Part shown: one piece after another, positions 24,463 to 32,670 of the stretch | How positions within the stretch are numbered: position 1 is the first letter of the stretch | Layout of the letters: each line of letters starts with the position of its first letter | Source: Actinomadura hibisca NBRC 15177 | GTDB taxonomy: Bacteria > Actinomycetota > Actinomycetes > Streptosporangiales > Streptosporangiaceae | DNA: 53,254 bases | Reading direction: 5' to 3' | Assembly (NCBI RefSeq): GCF_001552635.1 | Contig: NZ_BCRO01000094.1 | Coordinates: 1-53,254, forward strand | Position numbers and translations under genes: made by a program | The notes under the pieces: model-generated | What the model saw: only the letters and a program-made list of their open reading frames with translations | What the model was told of the DNA's origin: nothing | Database searches by the model: none

Positions 24463-25482
24463 CTAGGTGCGCGACACCTGGTGGCAACTCCCGTCGCCGA
24501 CGAGCGGCCGGGAGAGGTCGTAGGGGTCCACGGGCTCGCCGGTCGGCACCGCCCCGGCCTCGTCGCGGCGGAAGATCGGGTGCAGCAGGCCGTCCTCGAT
24601 GTCGCAGCGCACGGGGGCGGGCGAGTCGCCGCCCCGGGCCTTCCAGATGACGGTCCGGCCGCCCTCCCCGCTGAGGAAGAAGTCGTCGGTGCGGCGGACG
24701 ACCACGCGCATGACCTCGGCGGTGTCGTCGGGCGGCCGCACGGCGTAGACGAAGTTGTGGTCGGTCTTCACCAGCACGCCCGAGCGTCCGTCGCGCCGGT
24801 GCGGCGCGGCGGTGGCAGTGCCGTGCACCTTGACGACCGCGCCGACCCGCGTGGCCGAGCCGGGCGCGAACGTGGTGCGCCACACCCGGGCCCGCTCGCC
24901 GCGCGACTTGAGGTCGCGGCGCATCTCGGCGCGCTGCAGGGGATCGACGAGCTTGTCCAGCTTTCCGGTGCGCCCCTCGAAGACGACCTCGGGGTCGAGG
25001 TTGCTCGCGATCAGCAGCTGCTTGACGCGCTCGTAGGCGCGGGCCGTGTCGCCCTTGTCGAGCCCGTTGGCCGCGATGGGCGCGAGCGTGGCGATCCCGG
25101 CCGCGCCGTCGGCGTAGTCCTCGGCGGGCGATCCGGCGAACGGGGCGTCGGCGCGCGGCTCGGCGCTCCGGCTGTCGTTCGGCGTCGGCGCGCCCAGCTT
25201 GACCGGGGCCTCCTGCACGCGCGGCCGGGTCCACCACCACAGCGCGGTGGAGATCGCCAGCAGCACCAGCACGCCCGCGAGCACCTTGACGACGGCCGCC
25301 CGCCCGCTGGGGTCGCGGTAGGCCGCCGCTGCCGCCGCGCGCCGCCCGCGCTCGGCCCGCCGCGCCCTCCTCCGCTCGACGGGCCCCGGCCGCCTGGCGC
25401 GCTCCCGCGCCGACGGCTCGGTGATCGTCGCGCCGCGGACGAAGTCCTCGTCGAACACCGGCTCCGGTCTGCCGTCGGTCAT
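24463..25482 (-). CDS. Single-pass membrane protein of unknown function
   Basis: This 339-aa protein has an Arg-rich cytoplasmic N-terminus (about 1-65), one TM helix (VVKVLAGVLVLLAISTALWWW, about 65-85) and an extracytoplasmic region of about 250 residues. That region includes YERVKQLLIASNLDPEVVFEG and two late cysteines (RCDIEDG, GSCHQV) that could form a disulfide. GGGAGGAG precedes ATG 25482. No family is recognised. It is divergent from the FadA5-like thiolase, and the 140-bp spacer holds a KstR-type box, so it may share that control. Confidence 0.8.
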   Translation of the reverse strand: MTDGRPEPVFDEDFVRGATITEPSARERARRPGPVERRRARRAERGRRAAAAAAYRDPSGRAAVVKVLAGVLVLLAISTALWWWTRPRVQEAPVKLGAPTPNDSRSAEPRADAPFAGSPAEDYADGAAGIATLAPIAANGLDKGDTARAYERVKQLLIASNLDPEVVFEGRTGKLDKLVDPLQRAEMRRDLKSRGERARVWRTTFAPGSATRVGAVVKVHGTATAAPHRRDGRSGVLVKTDHNFVYAVRPPDDTAEVMRVVVRRTDDFFLSGEGGRTVIWKARGGDSPAPVRCDIEDGLLHPIFRRDEAGAVPTGEPVDPYDLSRPLVGDGSCHQVSRT

Positions 25483-25572
25483 CGGTGCTCCTCCCGGCGC
25501 GCGTCGCGCACCCAGGAATGGTAGGGCCTGCGCCGCCCCCCGGCGGACACGGCGGACCCTTCCGCGCAAAAC

Positions 25573-25586
25573 TAGAACACGTTACA
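25573..25586. promoter_or_regulatory. KstR-type box 1, upstream of the thiolase
   Basis: TAGAACACGTTACA fits the published KstR motif TnnAACnnGTTnnA at every fixed position. It lies 37 bp before the thiolase start and in the divergent spacer of the membrane-protein gene. A half-site, GTTCTA, follows near 25604. Identity of the binding protein is inferred from motif and regulated-gene content. Confidence 0.7.
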
Positions 25587-25622
25587 GTCGGGAGGCGAAT
25601 CACGTTCTAGCGAGGAGAGCGC

Positions 25623-26783
25623 ATGGGCACCCCGGTGATCGTCGAGGCGGTACGCACACCGCTCGGGAAGCGCAACGGCTGGCTGGCGGGGCTGAAGGCC
25701 CAGGCCGTCCTGGCGCACGCGCTGAACGCGCTGGTCGAGCGGACCGGGATCGATCCCGCCGAGGTGGCGGAGGTCTTCGCCGGGTGCGTGACGCAGGCGG
25801 GCGAGCAGGGCGGGCACGTCGGCCGCTACGCCTGGTTGTACGCGGGGCTCCCCTGGCAGACCGGCGTCACCACGATCGACGCGCAGTGCGGCTCGGCGCA
25901 GCAGGCGGTGCACCTGGCCGCTTCGCAGGTCGCCGCCGGGGTCGTGGACGTCGCGATCGGCTGCGGAGTGGAGGTGATGAGCCGTGCCCCGCTCGGCAGC
26001 AACGTGCTGCCCGCCAACCCCCGTCCCGACGACTGGTCGATCGACATGCCGCACCAGTTCGGCGCGGCCGAGCGCATCGCGCAGCGGCGCGGCCTGACCC
26101 GCGCCGACCTGGACGCCTTCGGCGCGCGCTCCCAGCAGCTCGCGGCCAAGGCGTGGGCCGACGGCCGCTTCGACCGGGAGATCGCGCCGCTGGACGCGCC
26201 GCAGGTGGACAAGGAGGGCACGCCCACCGGCGAGACCATGACCGTCACCCGCGACCAGGGCCTGCGCGAGACCACCGCCGAGGGCCTGGCCAAGCTCAAG
26301 CCCGTGATGGGCGAGGACTCGCTGCACACCGCGGGCACCTCCTCGCAGATCTCCGACGGGGCCGCCGCGGTGCTGGTGATGTCAGAGGAGAAGGCCCGCG
26401 CGCTGGGGCTGCGCCCGCGCGCCCGCATCCGGGCGCAGGCGCTGGTCGGGGCCGAGCCGTACTACCACCTGGACGGGCCGGTGCAGTCCACCGAACGGGT
26501 CCTGGCCCGCGCCGGGATGACCATGGGGGACATCGACATCACCGAGATCAACGAGGCGTTCGCCTCGGTGGTGTTGTCGTGGGCGTCGGTGCACGAACCG
26601 GACATGGACACCGTGAACGTCAACGGCGGCGCGATCGCGCTCGGCCACCCCGTCGGCGCGACCGGAGCCCGCCTGCTCACCAGCGCGCTGCACGAGCTGG
26701 AGCGGCGCTCGGCGCAGACGGCGCTGGTCACCATGTGCTGCGGCGGCGCGCTGTCGTCGGCCACGATCATCGAGCGGGTCTGA
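25623..26783 (+). CDS. Steroid-type 3-ketoacyl-CoA thiolase (FadA5-like)
   Basis: This 386-aa thiolase has catalytic Cys89 (DAQCGSAQQA), NEAF (310-313), His342 (IALGHPVGATGAR) and Cys372 (TMCCGGALSSA). The beginning PVIVEAVRTPLGKRNGWLAGL and GCVTQAGEQGGHVGRYAWLYAGLP closely resemble mycobacterial FadA5, which releases acetyl- or propionyl-CoA units from sterol side chains. A KstR-type box precedes it. GAGGAG precedes ATG 25623. An MBL hydrolase gene follows after 4 bp. Other substrates such as isoprenoid acids are possible. Confidence 0.9.
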   Translation: MGTPVIVEAVRTPLGKRNGWLAGLKAQAVLAHALNALVERTGIDPAEVAEVFAGCVTQAGEQGGHVGRYAWLYAGLPWQTGVTTIDAQCGSAQQAVHLAASQVAAGVVDVAIGCGVEVMSRAPLGSNVLPANPRPDDWSIDMPHQFGAAERIAQRRGLTRADLDAFGARSQQLAAKAWADGRFDREIAPLDAPQVDKEGTPTGETMTVTRDQGLRETTAEGLAKLKPVMGEDSLHTAGTSSQISDGAAAVLVMSEEKARALGLRPRARIRAQALVGAEPYYHLDGPVQSTERVLARAGMTMGDIDITEINEAFASVVLSWASVHEPDMDTVNVNGGAIALGHPVGATGARLLTSALHELERRSAQTALVTMCCGGALSSATIIERV

Positions 26784-26787
26784 CCCG

Positions 26788-27783
26788 GTGCGGGCGCGGC
26801 CGGAGGACCTCGGCGGCGGGGTCTGGAGCGTTCCGGTGCCGATCCCGGGCAACCCCCTCGCCTACACGCTGGTCTACGCGCTGGAGTCGCCGCGCGGCCC
26901 GGTGCTGGTGGACGCGGGCTGGGAGCACGAGGACGCCTGGGCGGCGCTGAAGGACGGGCTCGGCGCGTTCGGCATGGACATCGCCGACGTGCACGGCGTG
27001 GTGGTGACCCACTACCACCCCGACCACGCGGGCCTCGCCGGGCGGGTCCGCGAGACCTCCGGCGCGTGGGTGGCGATGCACCGCGACGACGCCGCGATCG
27101 TCCGGCTGTTCCGGGAGGTGGTCGAGCAGGACGCCGACCGTACCTGGGAGCTGGCCGCGATGCGCCGGGCCGGGGCCGGGGCGGACGAGCTGGGCGGGCC
27201 GGGCTCGCCGCGCGAGCACATCGACCCGCCCGCCGCGCCCGACCGCGAGCTGGACGACGGCGAGCTGGTGGACCTGCCGGGCCGCCGGCTGCGCACGGTG
27301 TGGACGCCGGGCCACTCCCCCGGCCACATCTGCCTGCACCTGGAGGACGGCGACCGGATCTTCACCGGCGACCACGTGCTGCCCCGCATCACCCCGCACA
27401 TCGGCCTGTACCCCTACGACCGGACCGACACCGACCCGCTGGGCGACTACCTGGCCTCGCTCGGCAGGGTCGCGACGGTGGACGCGGGCGAGGTGCTGCC
27501 CGCCCACCAGTACCGCTTCGCGGGGCTGGCCGGGCGGACCGGCGAGATCATCGCCCACCACGAGGAGCGGCTCGCCGAGCTGACCGGGCTGCTGTCGCCC
27601 GCGCCCACCACGTTGTGGGAGCTGGCGGCCGGGCTGCGCTGGCGCGAGGCGTGGGCGGACATGGGCGCGACCGCCAAGCGGATGGCGACCGGCGAGGCCG
27701 CCGCGCACCTGCTCGTGCTGGAGAAACGCGGCGTCGCGCGCCGCCTGGACGAGGGCGGAACGTTGCGCTTCGCCCTGCGCTGA
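26788..27783 (+). CDS. MBL-fold metallo-hydrolase
   Basis: This 331-aa metallo-beta-lactamase-fold hydrolase has the binuclear metal motif THYHPDHAG, a later His in TPGHSPGH, Asp in FTGDHVLP and His in VLPAHQYRFAG. The C-terminus adds a winged-helix-like part seen in the GloB/LACTB2 subgroup, suggesting a thioesterase or lactonase-type reaction. GTG 26788 is 4 bp after the thiolase stop, so both are under the same KstR-type box. Hydrolysis of an acyl-CoA or ester intermediate of the same pathway is inferred. Confidence 0.9.
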   Translation: MRARPEDLGGGVWSVPVPIPGNPLAYTLVYALESPRGPVLVDAGWEHEDAWAALKDGLGAFGMDIADVHGVVVTHYHPDHAGLAGRVRETSGAWVAMHRDDAAIVRLFREVVEQDADRTWELAAMRRAGAGADELGGPGSPREHIDPPAAPDRELDDGELVDLPGRRLRTVWTPGHSPGHICLHLEDGDRIFTGDHVLPRITPHIGLYPYDRTDTDPLGDYLASLGRVATVDAGEVLPAHQYRFAGLAGRTGEIIAHHEERLAELTGLLSPAPTTLWELAAGLRWREAWADMGATAKRMATGEAAAHLLVLEKRGVARRLDEGGTLRFALR

Positions 27784-27905
27784 GAGGCCGCCGGGTGCGA
27801 CGGGAAGCAACTCCCCGTACCCGGCCGCCCGGGGCCCGACACGTGGCGCGAACGGGGCATTTCAGGCTGCGATGCGACACGCGTCACACCCCGGTGAGAC
27901 TCTTG

Positions 27906-27923
27906 ATGAGACTACAGTCTCAT
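27906..27923. promoter_or_regulatory. Second palindrome (ATGAGACT-AC-AGTCTCAT) in the P450 operon promoter
   Basis: This is a perfect inverted repeat with 8-bp arms and a 2-bp centre, ending 2 bp before KstR-type box 2. A related sequence, TGAGACGCGAGTCT, occurs at 34660-34673 upstream of KstR-type box 3. The pairing of both motifs in two promoters suggests a second regulator shared by these units. Confidence 0.55.
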
Positions 27924-27925
27924 GT

Positions 27926-27939
27926 TAGAACCTGTTCTA
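27926..27939. promoter_or_regulatory. KstR-type box 2, upstream of the P450-P450-GT4 operon
   Basis: TAGAACCTGTTCTA is a perfect match to TnnAACnnGTTnnA and is symmetric in all six arm positions. It overlaps a possible -10 (TATAAA at 27938-27943), so binding would repress transcription. The 5' leader to the first P450 start is about 125 bp. Confidence 0.78.
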
Positions 27940-28064
27940 TAAACCTCACCAAGCAAGCGCTCAATCACGGGCCCGCGTCCGACCGAGACCCCGCACGCCC
28001 CGGGGACCGCCGCGCCGGTCCTCGCCGTCTGCCTGCCTTCCACCCCGGCACGGAGGATCACCCC

Positions 28065-29315
28065 ATGGCCCCCGAGATCGACATCATCGACCCGTCCGTC
28101 TACGAGCGCGGGGGCATCCCGCACGAGCAGTTCACCTGGCTGCGCGACAACGACCCGGTGCACTGGCACCGGGACCTGGACGAGTCGGTGCCCGGTTTCT
28201 GGGCGGTCACCCGGCACGAGGACGTCGTGACCGTCTCCCGCAACCCGCAGATCTTCTCCAGCCACGTGCGCACCTCGATGTACGAGGAGTTCACCGAGGA
28301 GGAGGTGCTGCTGTACGGGATGATGATGCTGTTCCAGGACCCGCCGGACCACACCAGGAACCGGGCGAAGGTCAACCGGGGCTTCACGCCGCGGATGATC
28401 AAGCAGCTGGAGGAGCACATCCGCGACATCTGCCACGAGCTGATCGACGAGGTGGTGGCGCGCGGCGAGGCGTGCTTCGTGGCGGACATCGCCGCCCACC
28501 TGCCCGCCTACGTGATCTGCGAGCTGCTGGGCGCGCCGGTGACGGACCGGCAGAAGATCTGCGACTGGTCCAACAAGATCATCGGCTTCGCGGACCCCGA
28601 GCTGAACGGCGCCAAGGAGCAGGCCAAGGAGTTCGCCGGCGAGCTGATGAACTACGCCGCCGAGCTGGCCGCCCAGCGCGAGGCCGACCCGCGCGACGAC
28701 ATCGCCACCAAGCTGCTCCAGCCCGACGAGAACGGCGTGCGGCTCAGCACCGAGGAGTTCCAGCTCTTCCTGCTGATGCTGGTGATCGCCGGGCACGAGA
28801 CCACCCGCAACGGCTCGGTCGGCGGCATGCTGGCGTTCTTCGAGCACCCCGAGCAGTGGGAGAAGCTGAAGGCCAACCGGGCGCTGCTGCGCACCGCGCC
28901 CGACGAGATCGTGCGCTGGACCAGCCCGATCAACCTGTTCCGCCGCACCGCCACCCGCGACACCGAGCTGGGCGGCAAGCAGATCAAGGCGGGCGACAAG
29001 GTCGTGGTGTTCTACGGCTCGGCCAACCGCGACGAGCGGGCCATCGAGGACCCGTTCGCCTTCGACATCGCCCGCGACCCCAACCCGCACGTGGGCTTCG
29101 GCGGCGGCGGCCCGCACTTCTGCCTCGGCACCCACCTGGCCCGGCTGGAGCTGTCGGTGCTGTTCGAGACGATCCTGGACCGGATGCCCGACATCCGCCC
29201 GGTCGGCGAGGCCCGGCGGCTGCGCTCCAACTTCGTCAACGGAATCAAGGAGCTGCAGGTGGCCTTCACCCCGTCCGAGCCCCAGTCCTCCAAGAGCAAG
29301 GCGACGGTCCGGTGA
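28065..29315 (+). CDS. Cytochrome P450, CYP125/CYP142-like
   Basis: This 416-aa P450 has an I-helix LMLVIAGHETTRNGSVGGM, ExxR in PDEIVRWTSPINLFRR and heme loop FGGGGPHFCLGTHLARLE (Cys353). The N-terminal IDPSVYERGGIPHEQFTWLRDNDPVHW, the DPPDHTRNR block and the C-terminal LRSNFVNGIKELQV tail follow the pattern of steroid C26-hydroxylases of the CYP125 group. GGAGG at 28052-28056 supports ATG 28065. It heads an operon under KstR-type box 2 and overlaps the second P450 by GTGA. The substrate is probably a sterol or isoprenoid side chain, inferred from the family. Confidence 0.92.
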   Translation: MAPEIDIIDPSVYERGGIPHEQFTWLRDNDPVHWHRDLDESVPGFWAVTRHEDVVTVSRNPQIFSSHVRTSMYEEFTEEEVLLYGMMMLFQDPPDHTRNRAKVNRGFTPRMIKQLEEHIRDICHELIDEVVARGEACFVADIAAHLPAYVICELLGAPVTDRQKICDWSNKIIGFADPELNGAKEQAKEFAGELMNYAAELAAQREADPRDDIATKLLQPDENGVRLSTEEFQLFLLMLVIAGHETTRNGSVGGMLAFFEHPEQWEKLKANRALLRTAPDEIVRWTSPINLFRRTATRDTELGGKQIKAGDKVVVFYGSANRDERAIEDPFAFDIARDPNPHVGFGGGGPHFCLGTHLARLELSVLFETILDRMPDIRPVGEARRLRSNFVNGIKELQVAFTPSEPQSSKSKATVR

Positions 29316-30559
29316 GCGCCGCGCCGGACATCGAGCTGGTGGACCCGGGCCGCTACGAGCGCGGCGGCGTCCCGCACGACCAGTTCGCCTGGTTGCGCGA
29401 GCACGACCCCGTGCACCGCCACCACGGCGACCCGGCGCGCGGGTACCCGCCGTTCTGGGCGGTGACCCTGCACGAGGACGTGGTGCACGTGTCGCGGCAT
29501 CCGGAGGTGTTCTCCTCTCACGAGCGGCTCGCGCTGTTCGACGAGCCGCCGCCCGAGCACCTGGAACTCCAGCGCCTGATGATGCTGAACCAGGACCCGC
29601 CCGAGCACTCGCGCAAGCGCGGCATCGTCAACCGGGGCTTCACGCCCCGCGCGATCGGCGCGCTGGAGGACCACATCCGCGACATCTGCCGCAGGCTGGT
29701 CGCCGAGACGCTGGACCGGGCCGAGGGCAGCGGCGGCGAGGGCGACTTCGTGCGCGACCTCGCCGCCCCGCTGCCGCTGTACGTGATCTGCGAGCTGCTG
29801 GGCGCGCCGCCCGCGGACCGCGACAAGATCTTCCACTGGTCCAACACGCTGATCGGCGGCGACGACCCGGAGTTCCAGCGCTCCCCCGAGGACGGCCAGG
29901 CCGCCGCCACCGAGCTGTACGCCTACGCCAACGGCCTGGCCGCCGAGCGGCGCGAGAACCCGCGCGACGACATCGTCACCCGGCTGCTGGACCCCGGCCC
30001 CGGCGGCGAGGTGTTGTCGGGCGACGAGTTCGAGCTGTTCGTGCTGCTGCTCGCGGTGGCCGGGAACGAGACCACCCGCAACGCCGCCTCCGGCGGCATG
30101 CACGCCTTCTTCCAGCACCCCGACCAGTGGGAGCGGCTGCGCGCCGACCGCTCGCTGCTGGCCACCGCCGCCGACGAGATCGTGCGCTGGGTCACCCCCG
30201 TCAACCTGTTCCGGCGGACCGCCGTGCGCGACACCGAGCTGCGCGGCCGGAAGATCAGGGAGGGCGACAAGGTGGTGGTGTTCTACGCCTCCGCCAACGC
30301 CGACCCGGCCGCCTTCACCGACCCCGCGCGCTTCGACGTGGGCCGCTCGCCCAACCCGCACCTGGGCTTCGGGGGCGGCGGCCCGCACTTCTGCCTGGGC
30401 GCTCACCTGGCACGGCTCGAACTCCGTGTGCTCTTCCAAACACTTTTGGACTCCATGCCCAATATCGAACCGTCCGGTAACGTACGCAGACTAAGGTCGA
30501 GTTTCATCAATGGCGTCAAGGAGATGCCGGTGCGCCTGTGCCCGGCGTCCCACGACTGA
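29312..30559 (+). CDS. Second CYP125-like cytochrome P450
   Basis: This 415-aa protein is a close relative of the preceding P450 (same N-terminal DPGRYERGGVPHDQF, FTPRAIGALEDHIRDIC and C-terminal LRSSFINGVKEM blocks), so the pair arose by tandem duplication. Its I-helix LLAVAGNETTRNAASGGM carries the AGNETTRN form seen in CYP125, and the heme Cys is residue 361. It starts at GTG 29312 inside the previous stop. Two coupled P450s suggest two sequential or positionally different oxidations of one substrate. Confidence 0.92.
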   Translation: MSAAPDIELVDPGRYERGGVPHDQFAWLREHDPVHRHHGDPARGYPPFWAVTLHEDVVHVSRHPEVFSSHERLALFDEPPPEHLELQRLMMLNQDPPEHSRKRGIVNRGFTPRAIGALEDHIRDICRRLVAETLDRAEGSGGEGDFVRDLAAPLPLYVICELLGAPPADRDKIFHWSNTLIGGDDPEFQRSPEDGQAAATELYAYANGLAAERRENPRDDIVTRLLDPGPGGEVLSGDEFELFVLLLAVAGNETTRNAASGGMHAFFQHPDQWERLRADRSLLATAADEIVRWVTPVNLFRRTAVRDTELRGRKIREGDKVVVFYASANADPAAFTDPARFDVGRSPNPHLGFGGGGPHFCLGAHLARLELRVLFQTLLDSMPNIEPSGNVRRLRSSFINGVKEMPVRLCPASHD

Positions 30560-30587
30560 CAGGAGTGGCGCGTGAGCGGGTGCCGGC

Positions 30588-31871
30588 GTGGCTGAGGCAG
30601 TTGAGCCGTCGGAGGGGCCATTGCGCGTGGCCCTGCTCTCGTACCGGAGCAAGCCGCACTGCGGCGGCCAGGGCGTGTACCTGCGGCACCTGAGCCGGGA
30701 GCTGGTCGACCTCGGGCACGCCGTCGAGGTGTTCTCCGGCCAGCCCTACCCCGAGCTGGACCGCGACGAGATCGTCCTCACCAAGGTCCCCAGCCTGGAC
30801 CTGTACCGCGACGAGGACCCCTTCCGCACGCCGCGGCGCGAGGAGTTCCGCGACTGGATCGACGTGCTGGAGTTCGCGCACATGCGCACCGGCGGCTTCC
30901 CCGAGCCGCTGACCTTCAGCCTGCGGGTGCTGCGCGAGCTGCGCCGCCGCCGCCGCGACTTCGACGTGGCGCACGACAACCAGGTGCTCGGCCTCGGCAA
31001 CCTCGGCATCGCCAGGGCCGGGCTGCCGCTGGTCACCAGCATCCACCACCCGATCAGCGTGGACCGGCGCATCGAGATCGAGGCCGCCGAGGGGCTCAAG
31101 CAGAAGCTCGGCAAGCGCCGCTGGTACGGCTTCGTCACCATGCAGGCCCAGGTGGCGCGGCGGATCGGCCCGGTGCTGACGGTGTCGGGCTCCTCCAAGG
31201 TCGACATCGTCAAGGACTTCAAGGTCGACCCGCGCGACATCGAGATCCTGCCGCTGGGCGTCGACACCGGCATCTTCCACCCGCGCGGCGAGCGCGTGCC
31301 CGGCCGGATCGTCGCGATGGCCAGCGCCGACGCGCCCATCAAGGGCGTGGACGTGCTGCTGCGCGCGGTCGCCAAGGTCGCCACCGAGCGCGACGTGCAC
31401 GTGGTCGTGGTGAGCCGCCCCCGCGAGGACGGCCCCACCGAGAAGCTGGTGAAGGAGCTGGCGCTCGGCGACCGCGTGCGGTTCGTCAGCGGCATCAGCG
31501 ACGGCGAGCTGGGCGAGCTGCTGGCGTCGGCCGAGGTCGCGGTGGTGCCCTCGCGCTACGAGGGCTTCTCGCTGCCGGCCGTCGAGCACATGGCGTCGGG
31601 CACCCCGCTGGTCGCCAGCCGCGCCGGGGCCCTGCCGGAGGTCGTCGGCGACGCCGCGATCCTGGTCGCGCCCGGCGACGTCGAGGAACTGGCCGGCGTG
31701 CTGCGCCGCCTGCACGACTCCCCAGCGGAGCGCGGCAAGGTGGGCGCGGCGGGCCTGGCCCGGGTGCAGGAGCGGTACACCTGGCGGGCCGTGGCGCAGG
31801 CCACGGTCGAGCACTACCGGACCGCGATCACCCAGCACCAGTACCTGCGGCTCGCCGCGGGCAAGGCATGA
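30588..31871 (+). CDS. Family 4 glycosyltransferase (GT-B)
   Basis: This GT-B enzyme of about 427 aa has an N-terminal acceptor domain (VALLSYRSKPHCGGQGVYLRH) and a C-terminal GT4 domain with a donor-binding EX7E in YEGFSLPAVEHMASGTPLV and GALPEVVGDAAILV. GTG 30588 has no well-spaced ribosome site, whereas TTG 30621 has GGAGG 5 nt upstream and falls right before the conserved start, so the shorter form (about 416 aa) may be correct. It lies 28 bp after the second P450, in a steroid-regulon-type operon, where a sugar transferase is unexpected. Acceptor unknown. Confidence 0.9.
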   Translation: MAEAVEPSEGPLRVALLSYRSKPHCGGQGVYLRHLSRELVDLGHAVEVFSGQPYPELDRDEIVLTKVPSLDLYRDEDPFRTPRREEFRDWIDVLEFAHMRTGGFPEPLTFSLRVLRELRRRRRDFDVAHDNQVLGLGNLGIARAGLPLVTSIHHPISVDRRIEIEAAEGLKQKLGKRRWYGFVTMQAQVARRIGPVLTVSGSSKVDIVKDFKVDPRDIEILPLGVDTGIFHPRGERVPGRIVAMASADAPIKGVDVLLRAVAKVATERDVHVVVVSRPREDGPTEKLVKELALGDRVRFVSGISDGELGELLASAEVAVVPSRYEGFSLPAVEHMASGTPLVASRAGALPEVVGDAAILVAPGDVEELAGVLRRLHDSPAERGKVGAAGLARVQERYTWRAVAQATVEHYRTAITQHQYLRLAAGKA

Positions 31872-31914
31872 GGGACCTCCGTCGGAGGACTCCCCGTACG
31901 GAAGGAGCACGACC

Positions 31915-32670
31915 CTGCTGACCGTGGATTTCCAGCGGTTCCGCGTCACCCCTGGCGAACGCATCATGGACATGGGATGCGGCGCCGGACGGCACGCCTT
32001 CGAGCTGTACCGCCGGGGTGCGAACGTCGTGGCCTTCGACCTGGACGCCGACGAGCTGGCCGGCGTCGAGACGATGTTCGGGGCCATGCGGCTGGAGGGC
32101 GAGGTCCCCGAGAAGGCGTCCGCCGAGACCGTGCAGGGCAACGCGCTCGACCTGCCGTTCCCCGACGACCACTTCGACAAGATCATCGCCTCGGAGGTGC
32201 TGGAGCACATCCCCGACGACATGAGCGCGATGGCCGAGCTGCTGCGGGTGCTCAAGCCCGGCGGCCAGCTCGCGGTCACCGTGCCGTCCTGGCTGCCCGA
32301 GCGGGTGTGCTGGGCGTTGTCGGAGGACTACCACACCGCGCCCGGCGGCCACGTGCGCATCTACACCCGCGCCGAGCTGGAGGCCAAGCTGAAGTCGCTC
32401 GGCTTCCGGGTCGACGGCCACCACCACGCGCACGGCCTGCACGCGCCGTACTGGTGGATCAAGTGCGCGGTGGGCGTGGACAACGACGCCAACCCGCTCG
32501 CCAAGGCCTACCACCAGGTCCTGGTCTGGGACATCATGAAGCGCCCGCTGGCCACCCGGCTCGCCGAGCGCGTCATGAACCCCCTCATCGGCAAGAGCGT
32601 GGTCGTCTACTTCACCAAGCCGGCCGCGCCGAGCAGGCCGGCGGCCAAGGAGACGGCGGATGCGGTCTGA
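31915..32670 (+). CDS. Class I SAM-dependent methyltransferase (likely CTG start)
   Basis: This protein of about 251 aa has motif I IMDMGCGAGRHAFELYRRGANV, an acidic motif II (VVAFDLDADEL), and IIASEVLEHIPDD and LKPGGQLAVTVP. The N-terminus is read LTVDFQRFRV. GTG 31924 lies 16 nt from AAGGAG (31902-31907), but CTG 31915 lies 7 nt from it and gives M-L-T-V-D-F, the form I expect for the family, so an uncommon CTG start is proposed. The gene overlaps the toroid gene by 11 bp. C-, O- or N-methylation of a glycosylated intermediate is inferred from its neighbours. Confidence 0.88.
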   Translation: MLTVDFQRFRVTPGERIMDMGCGAGRHAFELYRRGANVVAFDLDADELAGVETMFGAMRLEGEVPEKASAETVQGNALDLPFPDDHFDKIIASEVLEHIPDDMSAMAELLRVLKPGGQLAVTVPSWLPERVCWALSEDYHTAPGGHVRIYTRAELEAKLKSLGFRVDGHHHAHGLHAPYWWIKCAVGVDNDANPLAKAYHQVLVWDIMKRPLATRLAERVMNPLIGKSVVVYFTKPAAPSRPAAKETADAV

